From NCBI RefSeq assembly GCF_000010125.1, contig NC_007350.1, positions 1,364,001-1,428,000 on the forward strand: 64,000 nucleotides of DNA, read 5' to 3'. A program made the position numbers and the translations under genes. The notes under the pieces are model-generated. The model ran no database searches. It worked only from the letters and a program-made list of their open reading frames with translations, and was not told the DNA's origin. Source of the DNA: Staphylococcus saprophyticus subsp. saprophyticus ATCC 15305 = NCTC 7292. GTDB lineage: Bacteria > Bacillota > Bacilli > Staphylococcales > Staphylococcaceae. How positions within the stretch are numbered: the stretch's first letter is position 1; each line of letters starts with the position of its first letter. Below, piece by piece: positions 1 to 9,558 of this stretch.

Positions 1-130
1 ATTAAAAACACAATTGAGAGAAATTGAAACCAATCGCGATGATATCATTAAACAAATGCAAACATATAAAGAAAGCTTTACGCGTCAGGATTTATTCCAA
101 AAGATAATAAACGATGCTTTAAGCGAATAG
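1..130 (+). CDS. murG: Probable MurG C-terminus (partial)
   Basis: The window opens inside a reading frame that stops at TAG 128-130; only about 42 C-terminal residues are present. They are a charged helical tail (ending FQKIINDALSE) that resembles, from memory, the C-terminus of staphylococcal MurG, the glycosyltransferase that adds GlcNAc to lipid I in peptidoglycan synthesis. No catalytic motif lies inside the window, so the identification rests on this tail and on the expected gene order upstream of a PAP2 gene and arlRS. The next gene starts 12 nt after the stop with its Shine-Dalgarno (SD) sequence overlapping the stop, so the two are probably co-transcribed. Confidence 0.55.
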   Translation, partial: LKTQLREIETNRDDIIKQMQTYKESFTRQDLFQKIINDALSE

Positions 131-142
131 GAGGTACATGCA

Positions 143-757
143 ATGAGTCGTTGGAAAAGAATATCATTACTCATTATTTTTACGTTAATATTTGGCATCA
201 TTGCATTCTTCCACGAATCAAGACTGGGAAAGTGGATTGATAATGAAGTATATGAGTTCATTTATTCTTCTGAAAGTTTCATCACCACAACGATATTTCT
301 CGGTGTAACCAAAGTTGGAGAAGTTTGGGCAATGGTTTGTTTATCTCTGTTGCTCGTTGCTTATTTAATGTTAAAACGTTTAAATATTGAGGCTTTATTT
401 TTCGCAATTGCAATGAGTTTATCGAGTACATTAAACCCATTACTTAAAAATATCTTTGATAGAGAACGTCCAACGCTACTTCGACTTATTGATATCTCAG
501 GATTTAGTTTCCCGAGTGGTCATGCGATGGGTTCTACAGCATTCTTTGGAGGTACGATATATATCGCCAATCGAGTTATGAAGGGTAAATCTAAAGCCTT
601 TATGATTGGTCTCTCAGCTTTATTTATCATTATGATATCGTCATCAAGAGTTTATCTTGGTGTACACTATCCTACAGATATTATAGCAGGTATTATTGGT
701 GGCGCATTCTGTGTCGTATTATCAACATTAATATTACGCCATAAATTGCAAGTATAA
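143..757 (+). CDS. PAP2-family membrane phosphatase
   Basis: A 204-residue membrane protein of the type 2 phosphatidic acid phosphatase superfamily. The three signature motifs are in order: K-x6-RP (KNIFDRERP), PSGH (FPSGHAMGS) and SR-x5-H-x3-D (SRVYLGVHYPTD), which give the catalytic His pair and the phosphate-binding Arg and Lys. Five or six hydrophobic segments span the protein. Members hydrolyse lipid-linked phosphates such as phosphatidylglycerophosphate or undecaprenyl pyrophosphate; which of these is the substrate cannot be read from sequence. The ATG at 143 follows AGGAGG with 8 nt spacing. Its position after a probable murG suggests, but does not prove, a role in undecaprenyl-phosphate recycling. 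Confidence 0.88.
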   Translation: MSRWKRISLLIIFTLIFGIIAFFHESRLGKWIDNEVYEFIYSSESFITTTIFLGVTKVGEVWAMVCLSLLLVAYLMLKRLNIEALFFAIAMSLSSTLNPLLKNIFDRERPTLLRLIDISGFSFPSGHAMGSTAFFGGTIYIANRVMKGKSKAFMIGLSALFIIMISSSRVYLGVHYPTDIIAGIIGGAFCVVLSTLILRHKLQV

Positions 758-828
758 TTCCATTCAATTCAACTTATGTGCATCCATAGTGTCTGATGTA
801 ACTTATAATTTATTTAAAAACACATTAA

Positions 829-866
829 AAAAGCAGTTAGGTGAATAAATTCATCTAACTGCTTTT
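829..866 (+). terminator. Intrinsic terminator after PAP2 gene
   Basis: The stem AAGCAGTTAGGTGAA pairs with TTCATCTAACTGCTT across a 3-nt loop, with a T-rich 3' side and an A-run on the 5' side. It could work in both directions. Confidence 0.75.
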
Positions 867-880
867 ATGTGTCAAAATTT

Positions 881-1050
881 ATTATAAAAACCGATTTTAC
901 AATGTAAAACCGGTTTTTATATTCACGTTGTCTCGCAACGTTAGTCTTTTACGGGCATATAAAAGGGGATATTTTTGAAAATGATCAATCCAAATAAGAA
1001 CGAAATATGTGTGGGGGGAATGTCTTATTTTGGTATTGATAATCATTTTC
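881..1050 (-). ncRNA. isrR: IsrR-like Fur-controlled small RNA
   Basis: Minus-strand transcript of about 165-170 nt predicted between the PAP2 gene and arlR. Seen directly: a consensus promoter TTGACA (1084-1079), a 16-bp spacer and TATAAT (1062-1057); two Fur boxes covering the -35 element and the start site; and a bidirectional stem-loop at 886-918 whose minus-strand side runs into T-rich sequence. The RNA carries three C-rich unpaired patches (TTCCCCCCAC near 1015, ATCCCCTTTT near 967, TGCCCGT near 953). Its 5' end GAAAATGAT can pair with ATCATTTTC near 980, so the first C-patch sits in a loop, and ACGTTG/CAACGT forms a second hairpin (929-946). S. aureus IsrR is an iron-sparing sRNA of similar size with C-rich patches and two Fur boxes, located, as I recall, next to arlR. 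The homology call is by architecture and position, not alignment. Confidence 0.8.
886..918. terminator. Bidirectional terminator, 3' end of IsrR-like RNA
   Basis: AAAAACCGATTTTAC pairs with GTAAAACCGGTTTTT with one mismatch across a 4-nt loop. The minus-strand 3' side continues in T-rich sequence, which fits termination of the IsrR-like RNA; it may also back up the PAP2 terminator. Confidence 0.75.
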
Positions 1051-1083
1051 AATTACATTATACAACACCGAGAATGATTGTCA
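1037..1083. promoter_or_regulatory. Two Fur boxes
   Basis: TGATAATCATTTTCA at 1037-1051 matches the 7-1-7 Fur consensus TGATAATNATTATCA at all but one position and overlaps the start site of the small RNA. CGAGAATGATTGTCA at 1069-1083 is a weaker match (three mismatches) that overlaps the -35 hexamer. Binding of iron-loaded Fur at both would block the minus-strand promoter. The nearest plus-strand start, arlR, lies about 160 nt away, so control of arlRS is less likely. Confidence 0.8.
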
Positions 1084-1084
1084 A
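1057..1084 (-). promoter_or_regulatory. Consensus sigma-A promoter of IsrR-like RNA
   Basis: Minus strand TTGACA-16-TATAAT, six of six bases in both hexamers. There is no coding region downstream on this strand before the stem-loop at 886-918. The predicted start is near 1050. Confidence 0.8.
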
Positions 1085-1241
1085 TTAAATTCGAATAATT
1101 TTTTCAAATTTTATGAAATACCTATATATTACAATAAAAGGGATTAAAATCATGAAGTATTTTAAAAACATTTTGAAATTTTTATACAATAACTTTCTAC
1201 AAACAAGCATTTATTATAATATATAATTTGAGGTGCTACAT

Positions 1242-1904
1242 ATGACAAAAATCTTAATAGTAGAAGACGAGCAAAACCTTGCGCGTTTTATAGAGCTTGA
1301 ACTTGAACATGAAAATTATGACGTAGATATTGAATATGATGGGAAGCCTGGTTTAGAAAAAGCATTATCAAATACTTATGATTTAATTCTTTTAGACTTA
1401 ATGCTTCCAAATATAAATGGTTTAGAAATTTGTCGTCAGATTCGTCAAAATCAAACTACACCTATCATTATCATCACTGCTAAAAGTGATACTTACGATA
1501 AGGTGGCTGGTTTGGATTACGGTGCGGATGATTATATCGTTAAACCGTTTGATATAGAAGAATTATTAGCAAGAATCAGAGCTATGTTACGAAGACAACC
1601 ACAAAAGAATCTAATCGATATCAAAGGCATCATTATAGATAAAGATGCTTTTAAAGTCACTGTGGATGGACAACCACTTGATTTAACAAAAACAGAATAT
1701 GATTTGTTATTTTTACTAGTTGAAAACAGAAACCACGTTCTGCAAAGGGAACAAATCATTACGGACGTATGGGGATACGATACAGAAGTAGAAACAAATG
1801 TAGTAGATGTTTACATTCGATATTTAAGAAACAAATTAAAACCCTTTGGTAAAGATAAGTGTATCGAAACAGTACGCGGTGTAGGGTACGTGGTAAGACA
1901 ATGA
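1242..1904 (+). CDS. arlR: Response regulator ArlR
   Basis: OmpR/PhoB-type response regulator of 220 residues. The receiver domain (about 1-120) has the acidic pair EDE at 8-10, phosphoacceptor D52 in LLDLMLP and K in VKPF. The winged-helix DNA-binding domain (about 125-220) ends with the family signature [14 protein letters not shown]. ArlR with ArlS controls adhesion, autolysis and virulence regulators in staphylococci. The ATG at 1242 is preferred over an upstream GTG at 1233 because GAGGTG (1230-1235) is correctly spaced for it. Its stop overlaps the arlS start in ATGA, so the two are translationally coupled. Confidence 0.95.
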
Positions 1905-3256
1905 AACAACGTAAACTTAAAACTAAATGGATGTTGATTACTACGACGATTACGTTTTTAACCATTTTTCTTTTTAGCATCATAATCATTTTCTTCCTCA
2001 GTAATTCATTAAGACATAATGAAGTAGATGAGGCTGAACGTAGTTCGGAAGATATAGTTAAATTATTTGAATCTAAACAAATTGAACACGTCACACCACT
2101 TGATTTAAATGCATCCTTAGGTAATTTTCAAAAAGTCATGTTATTTAATGAAGATGGTCACAAATTAATGGAAACATCAAATGATAACTCCATTACGTTT
2201 TCTCCGAATATCGTACCGACAAATGTAAATCGTATAGCAGTTAAAAGTGATCACAAAAAAGATTATCTCATCATCACAGATCATATTGAGTCACCAAAAT
2301 TTAATGGTTACAGTGTGATAGTGCATTCTTTAGAAGACTATAAAGCACTTGTAAACTCTTTATATTTTATCGCTCTAATATTTGGTGTGATAGCAACGTT
2401 TATAACTGCAATTATTAGTTATTTCTTTTCTTCGCAAATTACAAAACCATTAATATTGATGTCGAATAAGATGCAACAAATTCGAAGAGATGGTTTCCAA
2501 GAAAAAGTAGAATTAAGTACAAATTACGAAGAAACAGACAACTTAATTGTGACATTTAATGAGATGATGCTCCAATTGGAAGAATCTTTTAATCAACAGC
2601 GACAATTTGTCGAAGATGCGTCACATGAATTACGTACTCCCTTACAGATCATTCAAGGCCATCTTAATCTCATCAATCGCTGGGGTAAAAAAGATGCTGC
2701 TATATTAGAAGAGTCTTTAGATATTTCATTAGAAGAAATGACAAGAATTACAAAACTTGTAGAAGAACTATTATTACTTACAAAAGACAATAATAACAGT
2801 AGAGACGGTGAAATTGAAAATGTTGAGATAAATCAAGAGATTGCATCTCGAATTAAATCTTTATCACAATTGCACAGTGATTATACATTTGAATTCGATG
2901 CGTTTCCTAAACCATTAAACATAAAAATTGATCGTTATCAATTTGAACAAATGTTGATCATCTTTATTGATAATGCTATGAAATATGATCAGATAAATAA
3001 ATACATTCAGATACAAACAAAGTTGAGAAACAAACAAATTTCTATTGAAATTACTGATCACGGTGTGGGTATACCTAAAGAAGATATAGAATTTATTTTT
3101 GATAGATTTTATAGAGTTGATAAATCACGTTCTCGCAAATTAGGTGGTAATGGATTGGGATTATCTATCGCTAAAAAAATCATAGAACTAAATAATGGTA
3201 CTATACATGTCGATAGTGAAGTTGATAAATATACAACGTTTAAGATTACTTTTTAA
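1901..3256 (+). CDS. arlS: Sensor histidine kinase ArlS
   Basis: Membrane histidine kinase of 451 residues, the same length as S. aureus ArlS. It has an N-terminal transmembrane helix (about 12-34), an extracytoplasmic domain, a second transmembrane helix (about 150-180), HAMP, a dimerisation domain with the H-box [12 protein letters not shown] (phospho-His near 242), and a HATPase domain with N-box [10 protein letters not shown]1 DHGVGIP and G2 GGNGLGLS. It phosphorylates ArlR. The start at 1901 overlaps the arlR stop by 3 nt; an in-frame start further upstream would lie inside arlR and lacks support. Confidence 0.95.
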
Positions 3257-3329
3257 CATTCAAAACTAATTGGTGCAAAATGTTTTTTCTAACAACATAT
3301 ATGTTACCCTATTATATATAAAACTTATG

Positions 3330-3365
3330 AGCAGAACCAAAGTAAAAAAAGGTTCTGCTTTTTTA
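3330..3365 (+). terminator. Terminator of arlRS
   Basis: AGCAGAACC / GGTTCTGCT stem followed by six T, directly downstream of arlS. Confidence 0.85.
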
Positions 3366-3420
3366 GTAATAAGTGCGCTATTGGTACTTTAATTTGTATA
3401 TAATAAGTGCTATTATTGAT

Positions 3421-3435
3421 TTGTAAGCGTTTCAA
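3421..3435 (+). promoter_or_regulatory. Possible cre-like site upstream of odhA
   Basis: TTGTAAGCGTTTCAA resembles the CcpA operator consensus TGWAANCGNTNWCA with two mismatches at the 3' end. It lies 22 nt before the odhA start and just upstream of the RBS, a position suited to a roadblock or repressor. Carbon-catabolite control of TCA-cycle genes is established in Gram-positives; this particular site is an inference. Confidence 0.4.
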
Positions 3436-3456
3436 CTATTTTGTGGAGGGTGTAAT

Positions 3457-6258
3457 ATGAGCAACGAAAGTCAGGTTTCCGAGGCACCTGTAAATTTCGG
3501 AGCAAATCTTGGATATGTTTTAGACTTATATGACATATATCTAGACAATCCTAGTGCAGTTCCAGAAGATTTACAAGTCCTATTTAGTACAATTAAAAAC
3601 GGTGAAGCAAACATCGCAACAAACACAGAAGGTCAATCAAATGTGACTAAAGGAGATAGCACAATCAAACGTGTTATGCGCCTAATCGATAACATTCGTC
3701 AATATGGGCATTTATTGGCAGATATTTATCCTGTAAACCGACCTCAAAGAGAAAACGTACCGAAATTAAACATGGAAGACTTCAACTTAGATCAAGAAAC
3801 ATTAGAATCTATTTCAGCAGGTATTGTGTCTGAACATTTTAAAGACATATATGATAATGCTTATGAAGCGATTGTGCGTATGGAAAAACGCTACAAAGGT
3901 CCTATCGCCTTTGAATATACGCACATCAATAATAATCGTGAACGTGTATGGTTAAAACGCAGAATTGAAACTCCATACAAAGCAACATTGAATGACAATC
4001 AAAAAATTGAATTATTTAAAAATTTAGCTCATGTTGAAGGTTTTGAAAAGTATCTTCATAAAAACTTCGTAGGCGCAAAACGTTTTTCTATTGAAGGTGT
4101 AGATACTTTAGTACCAATGCTTCAACAGACATTAAGAATTGCGAGCGATGAAGGCATACAAAATATTCAAATAGGTATGGCACACCGTGGTAGATTAAAT
4201 GTATTAACCCACGTATTAGAAAAGCCTTATGAAATGATGATTTCTGAATTTATGCACATAGATCCTATGAAATTCTTACCTGAAGACGGTAGCCTACAAT
4301 TAACTTCAGGATGGACTGGAGACGTTAAATATCATCTTGGTGGTGTTAAAACTACGCAATCTTACGGTAGTGAACAACGCATTTCATTAGCAAATAACCC
4401 AAGTCATTTGGAAATCGTCGCACCAGTAGTATTAGGTAAGACTCGTGCAAATCAAGATACAACAGATAAACCAGGTGCAGTTACTACTGAATTTAAAAAA
4501 TCAATGCCGATTTTAATACATGGTGATGCTGCCTACCCAGGTCAAGGTATTAACTTTGAAGCAATGAATTTAGGTAATCTAGAAGGTTATTCAACAGGTG
4601 GTTCACTTCACATCATTACTAATAACCGCATTGGTTTTACGACTGAACCTGAAGATGGCCGTTCAACAACATATTCTTCAGATGTTGCTAAAGGTTATGA
4701 TGTGCCAATCATGCATGTCAATGCAGATAACGTTGAAGCTACAATCGAAGCAATAGAAATTGCAATGGCATTTAGAAAAGAATTTAACAAAGACGTCGTG
4801 ATTGACTTAGTCGGCTATCGTCGTTACGGTCATAATGAAATGGACGAACCATCCATCACAAACCCACTACAATATTATGAAATACGTAAGCATGAGTCTG
4901 TTGATATCCTATACGGTAAACAACTCGTAAATGAAAACATTATCTCTGAAAATCAAATGAATCAAATTTTTGATGATGTTCAAAATACATTACGTGCAGC
5001 TCATGACAAAATCGATAAAAACGATAAAATGGATAATCCAGATATGCAAAAACCAGATAGTCTGGCAGAACCAATCCAAACTAAAGATGAAGAAGTAAGC
5101 TATGAACAACTCAAAGAAATCAACGATGCAATGCTATCGTACCCATCAGATTTCAATGTACTGAAAAAACTTAACAAAGTATTAGAAAAACGTAGAGAAC
5201 CATTTGAAAGTGAAGACGGATTAGTTGATTGGGCTCAAGCAGAACAATTAGCATTTGCTACAATAACTCAAAATGGTAGACCTATACGCTTAACTGGCCA
5301 AGACAGTGAACGTGGTACATTTAGTCATCGTCATGCTGTATTACATGACCCTGACACAGGCGCACAATATGTTCCATTACACAATGTGCCTGACCAAAAA
5401 GCAACGTTTGAAGTGCGTAATTCACCATTGTCTGAAGCCGCAGTAGTGGGCTTTGAATATGGTTATAATATTCAAAATAAATCATGTATGACAATTTGGG
5501 AAGCCCAATATGGTGACTTTTCAAATATGGCTCAAATGATTTTTGATAATTTCTTATTTAGTTCTCGTGCCAAATGGGGCGAACGTTCTGGGCTAACACT
5601 ATTCTTACCACATTCATTTGAAGGACAAGGTCCTGAACACTCATCAGCACGTTTAGAGAGATTTTTACAACTTGCCGGTGAAAATAATTCAACAATTGTT
5701 AATTTATCTAGCTCTAGTAACTATTTCCATTTATTACGTGCACAAGCTGCTAACTTAGGTACACAATCTATGAGACCTTTAGTTGTGATGTCACCTAAGA
5801 GTTTATTACGTAATAAAACAGTTGCAGATCCTATCAGCAAATTCACTTCAGGTAAATTCGAACCTATTTTACCAGAAGCACATGATAAAGCATCTGTTAA
5901 AAAAGTTATTTTAGCTTCAGGAAAAATGTTTATTGATTTAAAAGAGTATCTGACAAAAAATCCAAATAAGTCAATTTTACTTGTAGCAGTAGAGAGATTG
6001 TATCCTTTCCCTGCAGATGAAATCGATGCATTGTTAAGCGAGTTACCTAATTTAGAACATGTAGCTTGGGTACAAGAAGAACCTAAAAATCAAGGGGCTT
6101 GGTCATTCGTATATCCTTATCTAAAAGAGTTAACAACAGACAAATACGATTTGAGTTATCATGGTCGTATACAACGTTCAGCGCCAGCTGAAGGTGACGG
6201 TGAAATTCACAAACTCGTACAAAATATGATAATAGAACAAAGTACAAACATTAACTAG
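3457..6258 (+). CDS. odhA: 2-oxoglutarate dehydrogenase E1
   Basis: Thiamine-diphosphate-dependent E1 subunit (933 residues; the S. aureus protein is about 932) of the 2-oxoglutarate dehydrogenase complex, which converts 2-oxoglutarate, CoA and NAD to succinyl-CoA in the TCA cycle. Recognisable blocks are [22 protein letters not shown] (substrate/ThDP region), [12 protein letters not shown], the transketolase-like segment with [10 protein letters not shown], and the C-terminal LYPFPADEI and [13 protein letters not shown]. It has the Gram-positive length without extra fusions. The ATG follows GGAGGG with 8 nt spacing; odhB follows after 13 nt, so the two form one operon. Confidence 0.96.
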   Translation: MSNESQVSEAPVNFGANLGYVLDLYDIYLDNPSAVPEDLQVLFSTIKNGEANIATNTEGQSNVTKGDSTIKRVMRLIDNIRQYGHLLADIYPVNRPQRENVPKLNMEDFNLDQETLESISAGIVSEHFKDIYDNAYEAIVRMEKRYKGPIAFEYTHINNNRERVWLKRRIETPYKATLNDNQKIELFKNLAHVEGFEKYLHKNFVGAKRFSIEGVDTLVPMLQQTLRIASDEGIQNIQIGMAHRGRLNVLTHVLEKPYEMMISEFMHIDPMKFLPEDGSLQLTSGWTGDVKYHLGGVKTTQSYGSEQRISLANNPSHLEIVAPVVLGKTRANQDTTDKPGAVTTEFKKSMPILIHGDAAYPGQGINFEAMNLGNLEGYSTGGSLHIITNNRIGFTTEPEDGRSTTYSSDVAKGYDVPIMHVNADNVEATIEAIEIAMAFRKEFNKDVVIDLVGYRRYGHNEMDEPSITNPLQYYEIRKHESVDILYGKQLVNENIISENQMNQIFDDVQNTLRAAHDKIDKNDKMDNPDMQKPDSLAEPIQTKDEEVSYEQLKEINDAMLSYPSDFNVLKKLNKVLEKRREPFESEDGLVDWAQAEQLAFATITQNGRPIRLTGQDSERGTFSHRHAVLHDPDTGAQYVPLHNVPDQKATFEVRNSPLSEAAVVGFEYGYNIQNKSCMTIWEAQYGDFSNMAQMIFDNFLFSSRAKWGERSGLTLFLPHSFEGQGPEHSSARLERFLQLAGENNSTIVNLSSSSNYFHLLRAQAANLGTQSMRPLVVMSPKSLLRNKTVADPISKFTSGKFEPILPEAHDKASVKKVILASGKMFIDLKEYLTKNPNKSILLVAVERLYPFPADEIDALLSELPNLEHVAWVQEEPKNQGAWSFVYPYLKELTTDKYDLSYHGRIQRSAPAEGDGEIHKLVQNMIIEQSTNIN

Positions 6259-6271
6259 GGGGAAGTTAAGC

Positions 6272-7546
6272 ATGCCAGAGGTAAAAGTTCCAGAATTAGC
6301 AGAATCCATAACAGAAGGTACCATTGCAGAATGGTTAAAACAAGTCGGTGATAGCGTTGATAAAGGCGAAGCTATCGTTGAATTAGAAACGGACAAAGTT
6401 AACGTTGAAGTCGTTTCAGAAGAAGCTGGTGTACTTCAAGAATTATTAGCAAATGAAGGCGATACGGTTGAAGTAGGCCAAGCTATTGCAGTTGTAGGTG
6501 AAGGCAGTGGTAATAACACTTCAGAAGCACCTGCGAAACAAGAAGCACCTAAACAAGAAACTGAAACATCTACAGACGACAAATCAGCGCAACCAGCTGA
6601 AGCAACTAGCAATGATACAGATGATAAATCACAAGATAATAACCAACGCGTTAATGCAACACCATCTGCACGTAAATACGCACGCGAAAAAGGTATTGAT
6701 TTATCTGAAATAGCTGCAGCTTCAAATGATGTAGTTAGAAAAGAACATGTTGATCAAAGCCAAACTCAAACAAGCACCCAACAACAAGCACAACCGGCTG
6801 CTAAAGAAGAAACGAAAAAACTAACACAACAAAATCCATCAAAACCTGTAATCAGAGAAAAAATGTCTCGTCGTAAGAAAACAGCAGCGAAAAAATTATT
6901 AGAAGTTTCTAATAACACAGCTATGTTAACTACATTTAATGAAATTGACATGACAAATGTTATGGATTTACGTAAACGTAAAAAAGAACAATTTATTAAA
7001 GATCACGACGGTACTAAACTTGGTTTCATGTCATTCTTCACAAAAGCTGCAGTTGCTGCATTGAAGAAATATCCTGAAGTCAATGCTGAAATTGATGGAG
7101 ACGATATGATTACTAAACAATATTATGATATTGGAGTTGCCGTATCTACAGAAGATGGTTTACTTGTACCTTTCGTCAGAGATTGCGATAAGAAAAACTT
7201 TGCTGAAATCGAAGATGAAATTGGCAACTTAGCGAAGAAAGCACGCGACAAAAAACTTGGTTTAGACGACATGGTTAATGGATCATTCACGATTACCAAC
7301 GGCGGTATCTTTGGTTCAATGATGTCTACACCAATTATCAATGGTAGCCAAGCTGCAATTCTAGGTATGCACTCAATTATTACGCGTCCAATTGCTATCG
7401 ATGCAGATACAATTGAAAATCGCCCAATGATGTATATTGCATTAAGCTATGATCATAGAATTATCGATGGTAAAGAAGCAGTAGGATTCTTAAAAACAAT
7501 CAAAGAATTAATTGAAAACCCAGAAGATTTACTATTAGAATCTTAA
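6272..7546 (+). CDS. odhB: Dihydrolipoyl succinyltransferase E2
   Basis: E2 component of 424 residues: one lipoyl domain (1-76) with the lipoylated lysine K42 in [11 protein letters not shown], a flexible Ala/Gln/Thr-rich linker (about 80-125), a peripheral subunit-binding domain with [16 protein letters not shown], a second linker, and a catalytic acetyltransferase domain with the active site YDHRIIDG near the C-terminus. It transfers the succinyl group from E1 to CoA. The E3 subunit is not in the window. The RBS AGGGGGAAG lies directly after the odhA stop. Confidence 0.96.
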   Translation: MPEVKVPELAESITEGTIAEWLKQVGDSVDKGEAIVELETDKVNVEVVSEEAGVLQELLANEGDTVEVGQAIAVVGEGSGNNTSEAPAKQEAPKQETETSTDDKSAQPAEATSNDTDDKSQDNNQRVNATPSARKYAREKGIDLSEIAAASNDVVRKEHVDQSQTQTSTQQQAQPAAKEETKKLTQQNPSKPVIREKMSRRKKTAAKKLLEVSNNTAMLTTFNEIDMTNVMDLRKRKKEQFIKDHDGTKLGFMSFFTKAAVAALKKYPEVNAEIDGDDMITKQYYDIGVAVSTEDGLLVPFVRDCDKKNFAEIEDEIGNLAKKARDKKLGLDDMVNGSFTITNGGIFGSMMSTPIINGSQAAILGMHSIITRPIAIDADTIENRPMMYIALSYDHRIIDGKEAVGFLKTIKELIENPEDLLLES

Positions 7547-7578
7547 TCCACAACACAAAATAGTTTACTAACCCTAAT

Positions 7579-7608
7579 ACAACGGCGTTTAACGTCGTTG
7601 TATTTTTT
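7579..7608 (+). terminator. Terminator of odhAB
   Basis: ACAACGGCGTT pairs with AACGTCGTTGT (one G-U), followed by a T-rich tract. Confidence 0.85.
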
Positions 7609-7810
7609 ATGTATTTATGCATTTTTGAAATACACACGGAATCTTTCCTAAATTATGAGTCCTTTGATTTACTAGCTTGTATTTTGTGACAAAAAACAGG
7701 CATATTACAACAGTTATGAAATAAAATCAAACACTTAGCAAAAAATAAATCGCTTACATTATAAAATGATATAATATATTTGATATAAATAATTAAGTAG
7801 AGAAGATGGA

Positions 7811-8002
7811 ATGATTTTGAAAAAATTATTATTCACAACTTTGGCTACAAGCGATCCTTTAGGTGGTTCTATTGGTAGTCTCCTAGGTGCTATGGCTAGT
7901 TCAGCCCTAGATATAAGTAAAGGTGTTTATATAAATATAAAATCTGTAAAAAATGCCGCTGGTAATTACGTGTTTCAAGGTACTAATTGGGGTTATCAAT
8001 AA
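7811..8002 (+). CDS. Hypothetical small protein (uncertain)
   Basis: Open frame of up to 63 codons between the odhAB terminator and a bidirectional terminator at 8108-8147. The peptide begins with a basic-hydrophobic stretch (MILKKLLFTTL), followed by a Gly/Ser-rich segment (GGSIGSLLGAMASS) and a polar C-terminus ending in NWGYQ. I do not recognise it. The RBS is weak: AGATGGA fits better with the TTG at 7817 than with the ATG at 7811. It could be a secreted or membrane-active peptide, a remnant, or non-coding. About 200 nt upstream of it show nothing recognisable. Confidence 0.3.
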   Translation: MILKKLLFTTLATSDPLGGSIGSLLGAMASSALDISKGVYINIKSVKNAAGNYVFQGTNWGYQ

Positions 8003-8107
8003 AAAAGAAATGATTTTTAATCGTTTAATAAATTAAATAGCGGCATTATAAACAAGTCAATATGATAATCGTTAATCCTAATAGACTGTTTCTATATACT
8101 ATAAAAC

Positions 8108-8147
8108 AAAGGCATCGATTCCACATTTTAGTGGTGTCGATGCCTTT
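8108..8147. terminator. Bidirectional terminator
   Basis: AAAGGCATCGA..CCAC pairs with GTGG..TCGATGCCTTT over about 17 bp with a short loop; A-rich and T-rich flanks on either side let it serve both the small plus-strand ORF and the minus-strand XRE regulator. Confidence 0.8.
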
Positions 8148-8151
8148 ATTG

Positions 8152-8700
8152 TTAATAATGTATAACCATATTTATACGAATCGTTGTATCATGGTTATTA
8201 GCATAATTGTGAAACATATTCGCATTAAACTTTATTGATTCATTTTCTTTAATGATAAATTGCTCATCTGCTAATATAAGCGTCAATGTGCCATCAAATA
8301 CGGTTATGTATTCCATAGTGCCAGATCCATGTGGTTCACCGCTCATAGTCCCTCCAGGCTCAATAAGCACCATATAGCTTTCGAATTTTTTCTCAATATC
8401 AAATTTAAAATACGGATAAATTTGATATTTATTATCTTCTGATGCTAAAGGTTGAATATCATTCAAAGTGATCTTTCTAATGATTTCATCATTTTCTTGA
8501 GTAAGCTCAGTAAATGAAACTTTTAGACCATTAGCTATTTTCCAAAGTGTCGTAATAGATGGTATAGATTCTTTACGTTCAATTTGTCCTAGCATCGTTT
8601 TACTTACTTCAGTAAGATACGATAAATGTTCCAGTGAATATCCATTTTGTTTTCTATAGAGTTTTAAATTTTCAGCAATAATATCATTAATTTCTTTCAT
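8152..8700 (-). CDS. XRE-cupin transcriptional regulator
   Basis: 182-residue regulator. The N-terminal XRE helix-turn-helix (about 8-62; EHLSYLTEVSKTMLGQIER is the recognition part) is followed by a C-terminal cupin fold (about 100-182) with GEPHGSGTMEYI as the His-containing barrel motif. This architecture is common for local repressors or activators that bind a small amino acid or polyamine ligand in the cupin. It is divergent from a LysE-type exporter gene 112 nt away, the usual arrangement for a regulator that controls the exporter. Palindromes in the shared intergenic region are candidate operators. Confidence 0.85.
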   Translation of the reverse strand: MKEINDIIAENLKLYRKQNGYSLEHLSYLTEVSKTMLGQIERKESIPSITTLWKIANGLKVSFTELTQENDEIIRKITLNDIQPLASEDNKYQIYPYFKFDIEKKFESYMVLIEPGGTMSGEPHGSGTMEYITVFDGTLTLILADEQFIIKENESIKFNANMFHNYANNHDTTIRINMVIHY

Positions 8701-8723
8701 TCTTTAAACACCTCTATTTACAA

Positions 8724-8787
8724 TATAACGCACATAAAGTATACTTTAAAGTACAAACGTTATAACGCATTTAAAAACTTTATAACG
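8724..8787. promoter_or_regulatory. Candidate operator of the XRE-cupin regulator
   Basis: The intergenic region holds a perfect 14-bp palindrome TAAAGTATACTTTA (8735-8748), a perfect 10-bp palindrome CGTTATAACG (8758-8767) and three direct TATAACG copies (8724, 8761, 8781). This density between two divergent genes fits an autoregulatory operator. Confidence 0.5.
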
Positions 8788-8812
8788 TTTTTCACGATAG
8801 GGGGGGAGTGCG

Positions 8813-9399
8813 TTGTTACTACTCAACATGCTGGTTTATGCTGTTGTAGCAAGCTTTACACCAGGTCCAAACAATATTATGCCTTGTTTTTCTCGCAAAA
8901 TTTAACCTTTAAAAAAGCATTTCGTTTTTCATTAGGTGTTGGATTGGTTTTTTTAGCTTTACTATGTTTATCCAACATTTTTAATGAATCACTCAATACA
9001 GTTTTTCCTAAAATTGAAATATACATGAAAATTTTTGCTTTTATTTATCTTTTATATTTAGCTTATAAAGTATTAATAAGTTCAATCGGTGGCCCAAAAA
9101 AATCCTTTGATGAAAAATATAGTAATATAAAATATGCAATGATACTTCAATTTATTAATCCAAAAGGTGTAATTTATGCATTAACAGTTATCTCAACTTT
9201 TGTGACACTTAATTATTCCAATTGGATAGTGCAATTGAATTTAGTAATTTTATTGGCTTTTATTGGCTTTCTAGGTACTTTGAGTTGGGCTGCTATAGGT
9301 ACGCTCTTAAAAGAATGGATTACCAAACATGAATTACTATTTAATATTATTATGTCATGCCTGTTAATTTATGTAGCTTTTAGCATTGTTCTACATTAA
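8813..9399 (+). pseudogene. LysE-family exporter, frameshifted
   Basis: The frame opened by TTG at 8813 (preceded by GGGGGGAG) encodes MLLLNMLVYAVVASFTPGPNNIM, with the family hallmark FTPGPNN, then runs into TAA about nine codons later. The rest of the exporter continues from about 8884 in another frame (FFSQNLTFKKAF onward) to 9399. The frame offset equals a single-base deletion near 8882. Joined, the product would be about 195 residues with six hydrophobic segments, the normal LysE/RhtB length, including the conserved FINPKGVIY. Members export amino acids. Translation could start internally, but such a product would lack the first helix, so I score the gene as broken (or a sequencing error). 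Confidence 0.8.
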
Positions 9400-9558
9400 T
9401 TTACGGAAGCTGAGTAGTGTAATGCATTTACTTTCATCACATCTCCTTAAATTGTTGGTCTTTTATCATCATAGCTACTGCTTAATTTTGTTCAATAATC
9501 ACCACAATAAATACCATTCTAATTACAGGCGACTGATAACCTCATATGCTTTTATGCA

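Noticed and set aside
1759-2094. Open frame antisense to the arlR/arlS junction
   Set aside because: Lies wholly within two confirmed genes, no RBS, no family features.
3381-3404. TTGGTA and TATAAT as an odhA promoter
   Set aside because: Spacing is only 12 bp, too short for sigma-A; no better -35 was found, so the odhA promoter is left unassigned.
6498-6713. Open frame inside odhB in another frame
   Set aside because: Caused by the biased linker codons of odhB; highly basic and low-complexity.
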